A DNA stretch of 64,000 nt from UBA1724 sp963621575 (GCA_963621575.1 CAVFEH010000002.1:1-64000), one strand, 5' to 3'. Positions 47,383-55,634 are shown, counted from the first letter of the stretch. Numbers and translations: made by a program. The notes: generated by a model from the sequence alone, not told the origin.

Positions 47383-48036
47383 TAGATAATCAAGGCAGGT
47401 TTGGACATTCCGGGTGAATTCGGGGACCGCAAAGGCCCCGGGATCATGTCCGGGGAGGAAATGAAGCTGAATCCCGCCCCAGGGAGTGGAATCCAAAGCG
47501 CATTGTGGAAAGCGTCCCTCGGGGATGGTGGCCTCCATGAGGGCTTGCAGCGTGGGTGCCGTCTGGAGTCCGGCGTAGATCTCGTCCTCCGGGAGCTCCA
47601 TGGGGACGAGTTGTGCCGCCAGAGGATGCCCGCACCCCTTCACGGGCGTCACCCGAAAGGAATGCCGGGGATGGAAACTGGGCGCCACGCCATCGGGATC
47701 GCCAGGACGCACCCACCGCAACGACATGAGCTTCCGCCACCAGCCGCAGTGCCAAAAGGCGGCGTTGCCGCCATGCAGCAGAAGGAGATTCCCGCCATTT
47801 TCACACCAGCGGCGCACCGCGGCGCAGCCGCCCTCCCCCGGCAGGGGCACGCCCTCGGCGCCGCCAATGAAGTGCAGCGCCAAAAGCCCGCAGTCCTCCA
47901 GCCAGCTTCCGGACTCCAGCAACGGGAGATCGTTCTCATGGAAAGAGACGCGCTCCCGCCATGCCGGTGAAAGATGCCGCCAAAGTTCCCGTCCGGAGTG
48001 TGCGCCGTAGTGCGAATCGGCAAAGAGATGGATCAT
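47368..48036 (-). CDS. ThuA-like domain protein
   Basis: A 222-residue protein of the ThuA/glutamine-amidotransferase-like fold. LLALHFIGGAEG, VRRWCENGGNLLLLHGGNAAFWH and HPLAAQLVPMELPEDEIYAGL correspond to the flavodoxin-like core of trehalose-utilisation family proteins. The function of this family is not firmly established; roles in sugar processing are suggested by neighbours elsewhere. The 3' end lies in the second 42-bp repeat. It starts 120 bp after guaA without a clear ribosome-binding site. Confidence 0.82.
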   Translation of the reverse strand: MIHLFADSHYGAHSGRELWRHLSPAWRERVSFHENDLPLLESGSWLEDCGLLALHFIGGAEGVPLPGEGGCAAVRRWCENGGNLLLLHGGNAAFWHCGWWRKLMSLRWVRPGDPDGVAPSFHPRHSFRVTPVKGCGHPLAAQLVPMELPEDEIYAGLQTAPTLQALMEATIPEGRFPQCALDSTPWGGIQLHFLPGHDPGAFAVPEFTRNVQTCLDYLLTGT

Positions 48037-48156
48037 GGATGAAAGACAACGGCGGGAAAGGACTGCCGCCGGCGGAAGAACTCCTCATGAGAGGCGGGGG
48101 GACTGCCGTCCCACCGTCCTTTCGACATCCCCCTCACACGAAAACCGGATGAATCC

Positions 48157-49422
48157 CTATTCCCACTCGATGGTCGCGGGGGGCTTGGGAGTGCAGTCAA
48201 TGACGACGCGGGAGATTCCCTCCACCTCCTGGGGGATGCGGCAGGCCACCTTCTCCAGGAGTTCCCAGGGGAGATGGACCACCTGCGCGGTGACGGCGTC
48301 GGTGGTGGTGATGGCCCTCAGGGCGATGGTGTAGCCGTAGCGGCGCTGCCCCTCGTGCATTCCCACGGAGCGGACAGGGAGGAAGGCCGCAAAGGCCTGC
48401 CAGGTCTTGGCATACCATCCGGAGGCGCGGAGCTCCTCGATGAAGATGGCGTCGGCCTCGCGGAGCATCCGGAGATACTCGCGGCGGATCTCGCCCACGC
48501 AGCGCACGCCCAGGGAGGGTCCGGGGAAGGGCTGGCGATCGATCATGACCTCCGGCAGCCCCAGAAGGCGCCCCACCTCGCGCACCTCGTCCTTGAAGAG
48601 GCGCGCCAGGGGCTCCACCAGCTGGAAGTCCATCTTTTCGGGGAGGCCGCCCACGTTGTGGTGGCTCTTGATGACGCCCTTGGGATCGCCGTCCAGCGGG
48701 ATGCTCTCCAGGAAATCTGGATAGATGGAGCCCTGCCCCAGGAAGGGGGCGTCCACCTTGGCGGCCGCTTCGGCAAAGACCTCGATGAACTCGGCGCCAA
48801 TGATCTTGCGCTTGCGCTCTGGATCGTCCACGCCGGCCAGCTTGTCCAGGAAGCGGTCGGAGGCGTCTATGTAGACCAGGTTCATGTCGAAGGTGTCGCG
48901 GAAGACGCTCTGGACCTGCTCGGGTTCGCCCAGGCGGAGGAGTCCGTGGTTGACGAAGACACAGGTGAGCTGCTTCCCGATGGCGCGGTGAATCAGCGCT
49001 GCGCACACGGAGGAATCCACTCCGCCGGAGAGTCCCAGGATCACGCGCTTCTCGCCCACCTGCTTGCGGACGTCCTCAACGGCCTCCGCCAGGAAGGTGT
49101 CCATGCGCCAGAGCCCCTGGCAACCACACGGCCCCTTGCAGAAGGCAATGGATCCTGCGGCATCCAGGCTCTCGCCTTCCTCCACACGCAGGGGGATTCC
49201 CAATTTCGCGAATGCCTCCCTCTCCTGGGGATGCTCCTTGGACTGGGGTTTCCGGCAGAGAATCAGACCCACGGGCTCCTCCTGCGTGACGCGTTCCACA
49301 GGCGTGGTCCAGGGCATCACCATGGTATAGATATGCTGGGCGCGGATGGCGCGGGCGAGCTGCTGGATGTCCGGGCAGCCGAAGTTCAACAGGATGACAG
49401 TCTGCGGGGTCTTCTTGATCAT
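48157..49422 (-). CDS. guaA: GMP synthase lacking a functional glutaminase domain
   Basis: A 421-residue enzyme (usual bacterial GuaA about 510-525) that converts XMP to GMP. The PP-loop ATP site LGLSGGVDSSV is at about residues 129-139, followed by VNHGLLRLGEPEQV, IGAEFIEVFAEAA, SHHNVGGLPEKM, FPGPSLGVRC and the C-terminal TPKPPATIEWE, all well conserved. The N-terminal glutamine amidotransferase domain is cut to about 90 residues: it starts normally (TVILLNFGCPDIQQLARAIRA) but after GIPLRVEEGES it jumps to the linker, so the GxCYGMQ nucleophile and the His-Glu pair are missing. The frame is continuous, so this is a deletion, not a frameshift. Ammonia would have to come from solution or a separate partner. 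No clear Shine-Dalgarno. Confidence 0.93.
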   Translation of the reverse strand: MIKKTPQTVILLNFGCPDIQQLARAIRAQHIYTMVMPWTTPVERVTQEEPVGLILCRKPQSKEHPQEREAFAKLGIPLRVEEGESLDAAGSIAFCKGPCGCQGLWRMDTFLAEAVEDVRKQVGEKRVILGLSGGVDSSVCAALIHRAIGKQLTCVFVNHGLLRLGEPEQVQSVFRDTFDMNLVYIDASDRFLDKLAGVDDPERKRKIIGAEFIEVFAEAAAKVDAPFLGQGSIYPDFLESIPLDGDPKGVIKSHHNVGGLPEKMDFQLVEPLARLFKDEVREVGRLLGLPEVMIDRQPFPGPSLGVRCVGEIRREYLRMLREADAIFIEELRASGWYAKTWQAFAAFLPVRSVGMHEGQRRYGYTIALRAITTTDAVTAQVVHLPWELLEKVACRIPQEVEGISRVVIDCTPKPPATIEWE

Positions 49423-49486
49423 GACAATGTGTTTGTTCCGTTGGATGGGTTGCTTTCTGCGGGAAAAGGGGGGGGTGGAGACGAAG

Positions 49487-49515
49487 AATATAAAGCCCCC
49501 GCCTCGGATTCTCCA
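49487..49515 (-). promoter_or_regulatory. Candidate promoter of guaA
   Basis: On the minus strand TGGAGA, a 17-bp spacer and TATATT, about 65 bp before the guaA start. The spacer contains one arm of a 9-bp inverted repeat (49494-49502 with 49555-49563) that could end codB transcription. Confidence 0.5.
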
Positions 49516-49600
49516 GCCGCGGGGGGAATTGGCGGCGGCGCGGAAAAAGAGAGCGCGGGGGCTCGGGATTCGGGGTCCAGAGAGAGGGAGCGGCTGCTCC

Positions 49601-50938
49601 TTACTTCTCCTCCTGCACCTTGGTGTTCTGCAGGGCCTCACGGCCATTGCAGAGCAGAATGTAAACCAAGGCGGCGGCCACCATGCCGTTGATGGCGGGG
49701 ATGCCGAAGTCCTTCACGCAGATGGCCACGTAGACTCCCACGCCCCAGGCCACCACGCCGGGCCAGAAGATCTGTCGGAACTTCTCCTTTTCGGGGGACT
49801 GGTAGTTCATGTCGCGGCGCAGGAAGTAGTCGGCGATGACCACGGCGCCCACGGGGGGGATGAAAATGTTCAGGATGTTCAGGTAGCTGACGAAGTGGTT
49901 GTAGAGCCACAGTGCAGTCAGGGTGCCCAGGATGCCGTTGAACAGCACGGTGTAGCGCTTGGGGATTCCGGTGATGTTGGAGAAGCCCAGCCCGGAGGTG
50001 TAGATGGCGTTGTCGTTGGTGGTCCAGATGTTCAGGCCCAGCGCCAGGATGGCCCAGACGATGAGTCCCTGGTTGAAGAGGACCTCCGAGATGTCGTTGA
50101 CCTGGTAGGTCATGGTGCCCACGGCGCCGAAGAAAAACATCAGGGAGTTGCCCAGGAAGAAGGCGATGACGGTGGTGATGACGGCGATCTTGGTGTTCTT
50201 GGCGAAGCGGACGAAGTCGGGGGTGCAGGAGCCGCCGGAGATGAAGGAGCCCACGGAGATGGCGATGGCGGTGGCGGCGCTGATGGCGGTGCCGGCGGCG
50301 GGCTGGTGGTTGACCATGATGTCCCAGCCGCTGCGCACTGCCTCGGAGCCCTCGGCCACGGGGAAGCCGGTGGTCAGGGCGCGGATGGAGGAGTACAGCC
50401 CCAGGATGATGATGGCGGGCACGGCCACGTAGGAAAGGATGGTGAGGCTCTTGATCCCGAAATAGGCGGTGGAGGTCATGGCACACCCTGCGATGATGGT
50501 GATGATCCAGAGGGTGGAGGGGTTGGCGGCGTTTTCATAGCCCAGGCTGACCAGCCACTTCTGCACGGGGAGGGAGAACATGGCCACGCCCACGCCGAAC
50601 CAGCCGACCTGGGTGATGCCCAGCAGGAAGCTTGGGAGGTAGGAGCCCTTCACGCCGAAGGAGTAGCGGCAGAGAATGTGGATGGAGTTGCCCGTGCGGG
50701 CGGCAATGAAGGCCAGCGCGCCACAATAGGCGCCAAGGATCAGATTGCCCGCCATGACGGCACCCACCATGCCTTCGAAGTCCATGCCGGCACCCAGGGT
50801 TCCACCCGCCCACATGGAGGCGGAAAAGAAGGTGAAGCCCAGCATCACCACCAGCATCGACATGAAGCCCCGGCGGCTCTCCTGGGTCACGGAGGTCTGC
50901 TCGAAGTCTTCGCTTACGTGTTTCTTCTTCTCACTCAT
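49601..50938 (-). CDS. codB: Cytosine permease (NCS1 family, CodB-like)
   Basis: A 445-residue integral membrane protein with about twelve hydrophobic helices. The opening RRGFMSMLVVMLGFTFFSASMWAGGTLGAG and TAIAISVGSFISGGSCTPDFVRFAK are typical of nucleobase:cation symporter-1 cytosine permeases, as are LNIWTTNDNAIYTSGLGFSN and FIPPVGAVVIADYFL. It would import cytosine with a cation. AGGAG lies nine bases before the ATG at 50938. No cytosine deaminase (codA) is adjacent; the neighbouring gene is a phosphoribosyltransferase, which would fit nucleobase salvage. Confidence 0.92.
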   Translation of the reverse strand: MSEKKKHVSEDFEQTSVTQESRRGFMSMLVVMLGFTFFSASMWAGGTLGAGMDFEGMVGAVMAGNLILGAYCGALAFIAARTGNSIHILCRYSFGVKGSYLPSFLLGITQVGWFGVGVAMFSLPVQKWLVSLGYENAANPSTLWIITIIAGCAMTSTAYFGIKSLTILSYVAVPAIIILGLYSSIRALTTGFPVAEGSEAVRSGWDIMVNHQPAAGTAISAATAIAISVGSFISGGSCTPDFVRFAKNTKIAVITTVIAFFLGNSLMFFFGAVGTMTYQVNDISEVLFNQGLIVWAILALGLNIWTTNDNAIYTSGLGFSNITGIPKRYTVLFNGILGTLTALWLYNHFVSYLNILNIFIPPVGAVVIADYFLRRDMNYQSPEKEKFRQIFWPGVVAWGVGVYVAICVKDFGIPAINGMVAAALVYILLCNGREALQNTKVQEEK

Positions 50939-51055
50939 GGAAGTAACTTCTCCTGTTTTCGTTGTTTTTTTACGGTTGCAAGGGTAAGTTTTGGAATTCT
51001 GTCGGGAATGGGACAAAAAAAGGGGAACCGGAAGGCAAGACAATTCGGCCACAAA

Positions 51056-51086
51056 AAAAATCCGGGAGGGGGAATCCCGGATTTTT
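51056..51086 (-). terminator. Terminator between the phosphoribosyltransferase and codB
   Basis: A 12-bp stem (51056-51067 with 51075-51086, core TCCGGGA/TCCCGGA) with a seven-base loop, A-rich before and T-rich after, works in both directions. It separates the phosphoribosyltransferase transcript from codB. Confidence 0.85.
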
Positions 51087-51103
51087 GAGTGGTCGCTGGG
51101 GTG

Positions 51104-52102
51104 TCAGAGCATCTTCTCCATTTTCACCAGCTGCCTGAGGGATAGCGCCTTCAGGTCTGTGTCAGCCGGGAAGCGGGAGACGTCGAGCCCTGGGAATCTC
51201 TCCGCCAGGAGCTGCGGGAAGGTCATTCCGTGCTCGGCGAACTGGAGATTCTGCCGCCAGTAGCCGATGACATCCTGCACGTAGTCCCGCAGCCAGAAGG
51301 CCCGGGATCCAGCGTCGTAGATGGTGCACCGTTCCAGAGGATAGGAGGGATCCTCGTATTGGGAGTCGACGAACTCCGGGGCCATGAGGGCGTGCCAGCG
51401 GAGGAGGTCGGTGCCGGTGAGGCGGACGGAGAGGGGGGTGTCCACCTGGGCGCAGGTGAAGCATCCCTCGAAGTAGATCAGGACGCTCTTCTCGTAGCCG
51501 GGGAAGAGGTCGCGGCACTGGCGGTCAATGTCCTCCAAGATCTCGGCGGCCTTGCTGCCTCCGAAAGTAAAAAAGAGGAGGGAGCGCAGATGCACCCGCT
51601 GCTCCAGGGCACTGCGCAGGAGCTCCTGCAGGGCGTAGCGCAAGCTGGTCCCCGTGGCCACCACATCACCGATGACCAGGGTGGCGACCTCCGGGAAATA
51701 GACTTTCTCGTAATCGTTCTCGGTGATGTGCCAATCCTCGGAATCCGCCGAGTTGCGGGCCCGCTGGGCGCTGATGAAACAAGTCGTGTGGCTGTTCCAG
51801 CCGTAGGCGTCCGACAGGGCGTCGCGCAGACCATAGTTCAGGCCGCCGCGAAGGATGTTGACCACCACCGTCTCCTTCTCCTTGAGCTCCAAGGGACGGT
51901 GCTCCAGGACCTTGCGGCATGCGCAGGAAAGTTTCCGCGTGTAGTCCATGCCCGCCACGCAAGGGTCGTTGCAGATGGAACGGGTCTCGGGAGTGGAGGC
52001 GATGTAGGCCTCCACACTGGCGCCGTTCTCAATGCGGTAAAGGGAAATATCGTCCCCCAGGTAGGCGGGATTCAGGGTCTGGTTTTCCAGTTGGTCTGCC
52101 AT
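51104..52102 (-). CDS. Phosphoribosyltransferase-domain protein
   Basis: A 332-residue protein with a type I phosphoribosyltransferase fold in the middle: VVVNILRGGLNYGLRDAL resembles the uracil phosphoribosyltransferase entry strand, and the PRPP loop reads TLVIGDVVATGTSLRYAL. The C-terminal 120 residues (ALMAPEFVDSQYEDPSYPLERCTIYDAGSRAFW) are not part of standard enzymes of this class and I do not recognise them. Nucleobase salvage is possible given the neighbouring cytosine permease, but the partial similarity does not fix the base. No Shine-Dalgarno is visible before the ATG at 52102. Confidence 0.8.
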   Translation of the reverse strand: MADQLENQTLNPAYLGDDISLYRIENGASVEAYIASTPETRSICNDPCVAGMDYTRKLSCACRKVLEHRPLELKEKETVVVNILRGGLNYGLRDALSDAYGWNSHTTCFISAQRARNSADSEDWHITENDYEKVYFPEVATLVIGDVVATGTSLRYALQELLRSALEQRVHLRSLLFFTFGGSKAAEILEDIDRQCRDLFPGYEKSVLIYFEGCFTCAQVDTPLSVRLTGTDLLRWHALMAPEFVDSQYEDPSYPLERCTIYDAGSRAFWLRDYVQDVIGYWRQNLQFAEHGMTFPQLLAERFPGLDVSRFPADTDLKALSLRQLVKMEKML

Positions 52103-52340
52103 TGTTCGGAGATGGTTGCAAGGAAACGGGATGGGATTCCAAAGGCATGCGCCCCCACGCGCGCATGCGGCACGCGCCGCGTCGGGAGGTCTTCCGTGCA
52201 CGCAAAAGCCCGCCGCGCACGGCCTCATAGGCCCTGCACGGGGCGAATCAGGGAGGAAATGTATACGAAAAGACCGCTAGGGGAGGCGCCCGGCGTTCTG
52301 GTCAAGCCATTTGGATGACAAAAGACGCCTGCCGGGTTGG

Positions 52341-52496
52341 AGCCGCCCCTGGCGGCTGTTGTCGCGCAGAGGGAATGGCCTCTGCGGGGGGGGGAGAGGA
52401 GAATCGGAGCCTCGGGGCTCCCCTCTCCCGGGGAAAGCGGGAAAAGCTGAGGAGGCATCAGCCTCCGGAAGAGCCGGCGCCCCTCCGGAGACCGGC
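52341..52496. other. Cluster of five consecutive hairpins, function unknown
   Basis: Within the 444-bp spacer 52103-52546 five stem-loops follow each other: 7 bp at 52341-52357 (AGCCGCC/GGCGGCT), 8 bp at 52365-52386 (CGCAGAGG/CCTCTGCG), a compound stem at 52392-52429 (GGGAGAGG/CCTCTCCC enclosing GGAGCC/GGCTCC with a TCGG loop), 6 bp at 52451-52466 (GGAGGC/GCCTCC with tetraloop) and 5 bp at 52473-52496. None has a U tract. They could be structured RNA, mRNA-stabilising 3' sequence of the repeat-protein gene or small palindromic repeats. Confidence 0.5.
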
Positions 52497-52546
52497 AAGG
52501 CGTCCGCAGAGGGATGGCCCCCTGCCCGCCGCCCTGCCCAAGGAAC

Positions 52547-53152
52547 TTAGTCGAAAAGGAAGTTCACGAAGGGGAAGACGGGCACCTTGCTGTTGCGGAT
52601 GATGTTCACCAGGCCAATCTGAACGCCATTCATCTGCTCGGTGTAGTTCACCAGACCAAGCTGGACTCCCTCCATGTCATAGGTGAAGTTGCAGAAGCCC
52701 AGCTGCACGCCCTTCGCGGCCTGGGCGGCGGTGACAAAGGCAAACTGGGCGCCCTTGACAGTGCCGCCGTTGTAGACAAACAGACCGTCCTGCAGACCGC
52801 AGAAGTCCTTCCGGGCCACGCCGATCCAGCTGGACTGCCAACCATAGAAGTCATCCTTCGCATCGTTGAAGAGACCCCACTGGACTCCCCGGACCTCACC
52901 GTCGTTCAGGTTGACAAAACCCAGGGTGGCACCCTTGGTGTCGCCCAGGGTGGCGTTGGCAATACCCAGGGTCAGGCCCACGTGGTTGTCCACCTTGCCG
53001 TAGACCTCAAGACGCAGGCCACGGAGATCGCACTGCCCGGCAGGCCACTGCACGGTATCCCACAGCGACAGGACAATGGGCTCCTCTTTGGCTTGCAGGT
53101 TCAGGGCGAGACAGCAGAGCACCACGGCGAACAGGGAAAGGATCTTCTTCAT
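52547..53152 (-). CDS. LA_2272-like surface repeat protein
   Basis: A 201-residue exported protein: signal peptide MKKILSLFAVVLCCLALNLQA, then about eight short repeats of the form G-x-x-x-G-x-x-N (GLTLGIAN, GATLGFVN, GVQWGLFN, GAQFAFVT, GVQLGFCN, GVQLGLVN, GVQIGLVN). This matches the repeat seen in LA_2272-type surface proteins and suggests a beta-helix or barrel-like outer-surface structure. Function is unknown. AGGAG precedes the ATG. A TATATT -10 lies at 53256-53261. Confidence 0.8.
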   Translation of the reverse strand: MKKILSLFAVVLCCLALNLQAKEEPIVLSLWDTVQWPAGQCDLRGLRLEVYGKVDNHVGLTLGIANATLGDTKGATLGFVNLNDGEVRGVQWGLFNDAKDDFYGWQSSWIGVARKDFCGLQDGLFVYNGGTVKGAQFAFVTAAQAAKGVQLGFCNFTYDMEGVQLGLVNYTEQMNGVQIGLVNIIRNSKVPVFPFVNFLFD

Positions 53153-53540
53153 GATGGTATGAACTCCTACTATTGGTTGACCAGACCTGTATTCCAGTCC
53201 ACTCTCTCCTCGCGGAAAGAAACATGCGCCGGAGGCTCTGGCATGAAGCGTCCTTAATATAGGGCCTCCCCGCCATTCGCATAGCAAAACGGCACAGTTT
53301 CCCGCCCCCTGAAATCCCACAAAATAGTCAAACGAGATCCCGCACGCCAAACGAGACGACGCAAGCCTGCCGGATTGGGGCACGGCCCCGGCGCATCCCG
53401 GCGGATCCCCGCGACTCGAAAAAAACACCGTCCCCCCAAAAAAACGATCGGCGCAAGACAGACGGACTCCCCGTTCTCCCCTCTTTTTGCTCTTTTTTTG
53501 CGCGACTGGCAAAAAAAATCCCTTTTTTCTTGGAGAATAG

Positions 53541-53568
53541 TGGCATTTTTCCGAAAAAAGGATATTTT
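53541..53568 (+). promoter_or_regulatory. Candidate dcw/mraZ promoter
   Basis: TGGCAT (53541-53546), a 16-bp spacer and TATTTT (53563-53568) sit directly before the MraZ repeats, in a strongly A/T-rich stretch of the 551-bp spacer 53153-53703. No gene is seen in that spacer. Confidence 0.5.
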
Positions 53569-53613
53569 AGGGGAAAGATGGGGCAAAATGGTGGCATTTG
53601 GGGCGTTTTGGGA
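53569..53613 (+). promoter_or_regulatory. MraZ operator: five 10-bp-spaced TGGGN-like boxes
   Basis: Boxes AGGGG (53569), TGGGG (53579), TGGTG (53589), TGGGG (53599) and TGGGA (53609) are each followed by a five-base spacer, giving an exact 10-bp period. This is the known MraZ binding pattern (direct repeats of TGGGN separated by five bases). The array directly follows the -10 and lies about 90 bp before mraZ, so MraZ bound here would block its own operon. Confidence 0.8.
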
Positions 53614-53703
53614 GAACCTCCCGCGCCCGCTCACGAGCCCCCCCCGTCCGAGTGAAGGATTTTCCGCCGCGACCGCCGCCTTTTCCTCCCTTTCCTTTCC
53701 TGA

Positions 53704-54186
53704 ATGACCGAATCCACCCCCAAGAAGATGCGCCTCTTCACCGGCACCTACCCGGTGAGCGTGGACAGCCAGCGCCGTCTGGCCCTGCCGCGCACATGGC
53801 GCCTTCCTTCGGACGATGCGGCCACCAACTTCTATCTGGTGCCCGGCCGCGCCCGTCGGATCCAGGTGGTGACGGAAGAGAAAATGCAGTCCATCTTCGA
53901 AAAGCTGGAGAGCAGCTCTCTGGCCAACGACGACAAGATTGCGGCCTACACCGACATCGCCTCCAAGATCCAGATCGTGAACCTGGACAGCCATGGCCGT
54001 TTTGTGTTGAGTCCTGATCTGGCGGAATTTGCCGGCATCAAGGACAAGGCCCTTTTCCTGGGCTCCATGGTCTACGGGACTCTGCTGGCCCCCGAGTCCT
54101 GGCAGGACCGCGAGGCGCCGCTTTCCTCCAGCTTCGACCTCCTGCAGAAGATTGAGGAGAGCACCAAGGCCCCCGCCCAGCCATGA
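53704..54186 (+). CDS. mraZ: Transcriptional regulator MraZ
   Basis: A 160-residue protein with two AbrB-like MraZ repeats: the first holds LFTGTYPVSVDSQRRLALPRTWR, the second IVNLDSHGRFVLSPDLAEFAGI. It assembles into a ring and represses the division and cell-wall (dcw) cluster by binding TGGGN repeats. It has the expected operator upstream. The start is uncertain: ATG 53704 lacks a ribosome-binding site, and MRLFTGTY from 53728 is an alternative. The stop overlaps the rsmH start by four bases. Confidence 0.94.
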   Translation: MTESTPKKMRLFTGTYPVSVDSQRRLALPRTWRLPSDDAATNFYLVPGRARRIQVVTEEKMQSIFEKLESSSLANDDKIAAYTDIASKIQIVNLDSHGRFVLSPDLAEFAGIKDKALFLGSMVYGTLLAPESWQDREAPLSSSFDLLQKIEESTKAPAQP

Positions 54187-55145
54187 GCCAGACACCCTTC
54201 CTCCACCTGCCCGTCCTCTGTCAAGAGGCCGTGGGCTTCCTGGCGGAGCTGCCAGGCCCCCGGGTGGTGGACGGCACCCTCGGCGGCGGCGGACACTCCC
54301 AGACATTGCTGGAACGGAACCCGTCCTGCCAGATCCTGGGAATCGACCGGGACCCCGCCGCCCTCCAGGCCGCCGCCGGACGGCTCTCGCCCTACGGAGA
54401 ACGCTTCCACGCCTGGCACGGCACCTTCAGCCAAATGGAAGAGGCCGCCAGGGAGAATGGCTGGAACCACGTGGACGGCATCCTGCTGGACATCGGGGTC
54501 TCCTCCCCCCAGATCGACACCCCGGAGCGGGGATTCTCCTTCCGCTTCGACGCGCCCCTGGACATGCGGATGGATCCCTCCGGCAACGCCCCCACCGCGG
54601 CAGACCTTCTCAACACCCTCTCCCAGAGGGAATTGGCCGACATCTTCTGGAAATACGGCGAAGAGCGTTTCTCCCGTCCAGTGGCCAGGGCGATCGTCGA
54701 GCGCCGCGAGACCCGCCCCTGGGCCACCACCACAGAGCTCTCCCAACTGCTGGAGCGGATCATCGGATGGCCCCGCCAGCACGGCCTGCACCCGGCCACA
54801 CGGGTCTTCCAGGCACTGCGCATCGCGGTGAACCGCGAGCTGGACGAGCTGGAGGAGGCCCTCCAGGCCGCCGAACGGCTCCTCTCCCCTGGCGGGCGGC
54901 TGGTCGTCATCAGCTTCCACTCGCTGGAAGACCGCATTGTGAAGCACTTCCTACAACACGCGTCGCTCTCCTGCGTCTGCCCCCCCGCTCTTCCCTGCAC
55001 CTGTCACAAACAGGTCACTTTCGTCCCCCTGACCAAGAAGCCCGTCACCGCCACGGCGGAGGAGATCTCCCGGAACTCCCGCTCCGCCTGCGCAAAGTTA
55101 CGGGCCGCCCGGCGCACCGACGCCCCCCCGGAGTTCCCACGGTAG
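54183..55145 (+). CDS. rsmH: 16S rRNA (cytosine-1402-N4)-methyltransferase RsmH
   Basis: A 320-residue SAM-dependent methyltransferase (MraW). HLPVLCQEAV, VVDGTLGGGGHSQTLL (SAM site), DGILLDIGVSSPQIDTPERGFSF, FQALRIAVNREL and VVISFHSLEDRIVKHF are conserved. It modifies C1402 in the ribosomal P site. ATGA overlap with mraZ indicates translational coupling, the standard dcw order. Confidence 0.96.
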   Translation: MSQTPFLHLPVLCQEAVGFLAELPGPRVVDGTLGGGGHSQTLLERNPSCQILGIDRDPAALQAAAGRLSPYGERFHAWHGTFSQMEEAARENGWNHVDGILLDIGVSSPQIDTPERGFSFRFDAPLDMRMDPSGNAPTAADLLNTLSQRELADIFWKYGEERFSRPVARAIVERRETRPWATTTELSQLLERIIGWPRQHGLHPATRVFQALRIAVNRELDELEEALQAAERLLSPGGRLVVISFHSLEDRIVKHFLQHASLSCVCPPALPCTCHKQVTFVPLTKKPVTATAEEISRNSRSACAKLRAARRTDAPPEFPR

Positions 55146-55247
55146 AGAGGATCCGGCACCCCGCCGGATCCACAAGTCTCCGCACCGCATCCCCCCCCGA
55201 GACGCCCCACAACGCCGCAACACCGAATTCCCCTCCCCTTCCCCGCA

Positions 55248-55634
55248 ATGTCACGCTACTTCTTCAGCCAACAGTCCCTCGCCCAGCAGAAGAGCCAGAA
55301 GAACTCCTCCGGAACCCTCTTCAGCGTCGTCGCGCTCCTGATTTCCGTGGCCATGGTGCTGGCTGCCGCAAAGGTGATCGCCCAGCGCACCCAGGGGAAC
55401 CGGGACCTCAAGCGGGAGATCAGCGTCCTCAGGAAGCGCTCCGAGAATCTCCGCACCACCCTTCAGAATCGCGACAACACCCTGGAACGCCTCATGAATG
55501 GCCGCGAGATCGCCGAAAAGGCCCGCCCATTGGGTCTGCGCACGCCCGACCCTCAGCAGCGCGTAGTGCAGATGCGGCTTGTCCGCAACGACTCCGGCGA
55601 ACTCCAGCCGCGCCTCCTGGGCTCCAGAAGATGA
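55248..55634 (+). CDS. ftsL: FtsL-like small bitopic division protein
   Basis: A 128-residue protein with one membrane helix (about residues 24-45: LFSVVALLISVAMVLAAAKVIA) followed by a heptad-rich periplasmic segment (NRDLKREISVLRKRSENLRTTLQNRDNTLERL). Sequence conservation of FtsL is low, so the call rests on size, topology and its place between rsmH and ftsI. It would form the FtsQLB complex, but ftsQ and ftsB-like genes are not here. No Shine-Dalgarno precedes the ATG. Confidence 0.72.
   Translation: MSRYFFSQQSLAQQKSQKNSSGTLFSVVALLISVAMVLAAAKVIAQRTQGNRDLKREISVLRKRSENLRTTLQNRDNTLERLMNGREIAEKARPLGLRTPDPQQRVVQMRLVRNDSGELQPRLLGSRR

Noticed and set aside
49423..51103. A purine or other riboswitch in the leaders of guaA and codB.
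   Set aside because: I looked for the conserved three-way junction and loop sequences of the purine class and found none; only terminator-like stems are present.
53254..54306. A 350-codon minus-strand frame covering the mraZ region.
   Set aside because: It overlaps mraZ and its operator; translation is Arg/Gly-rich and featureless.
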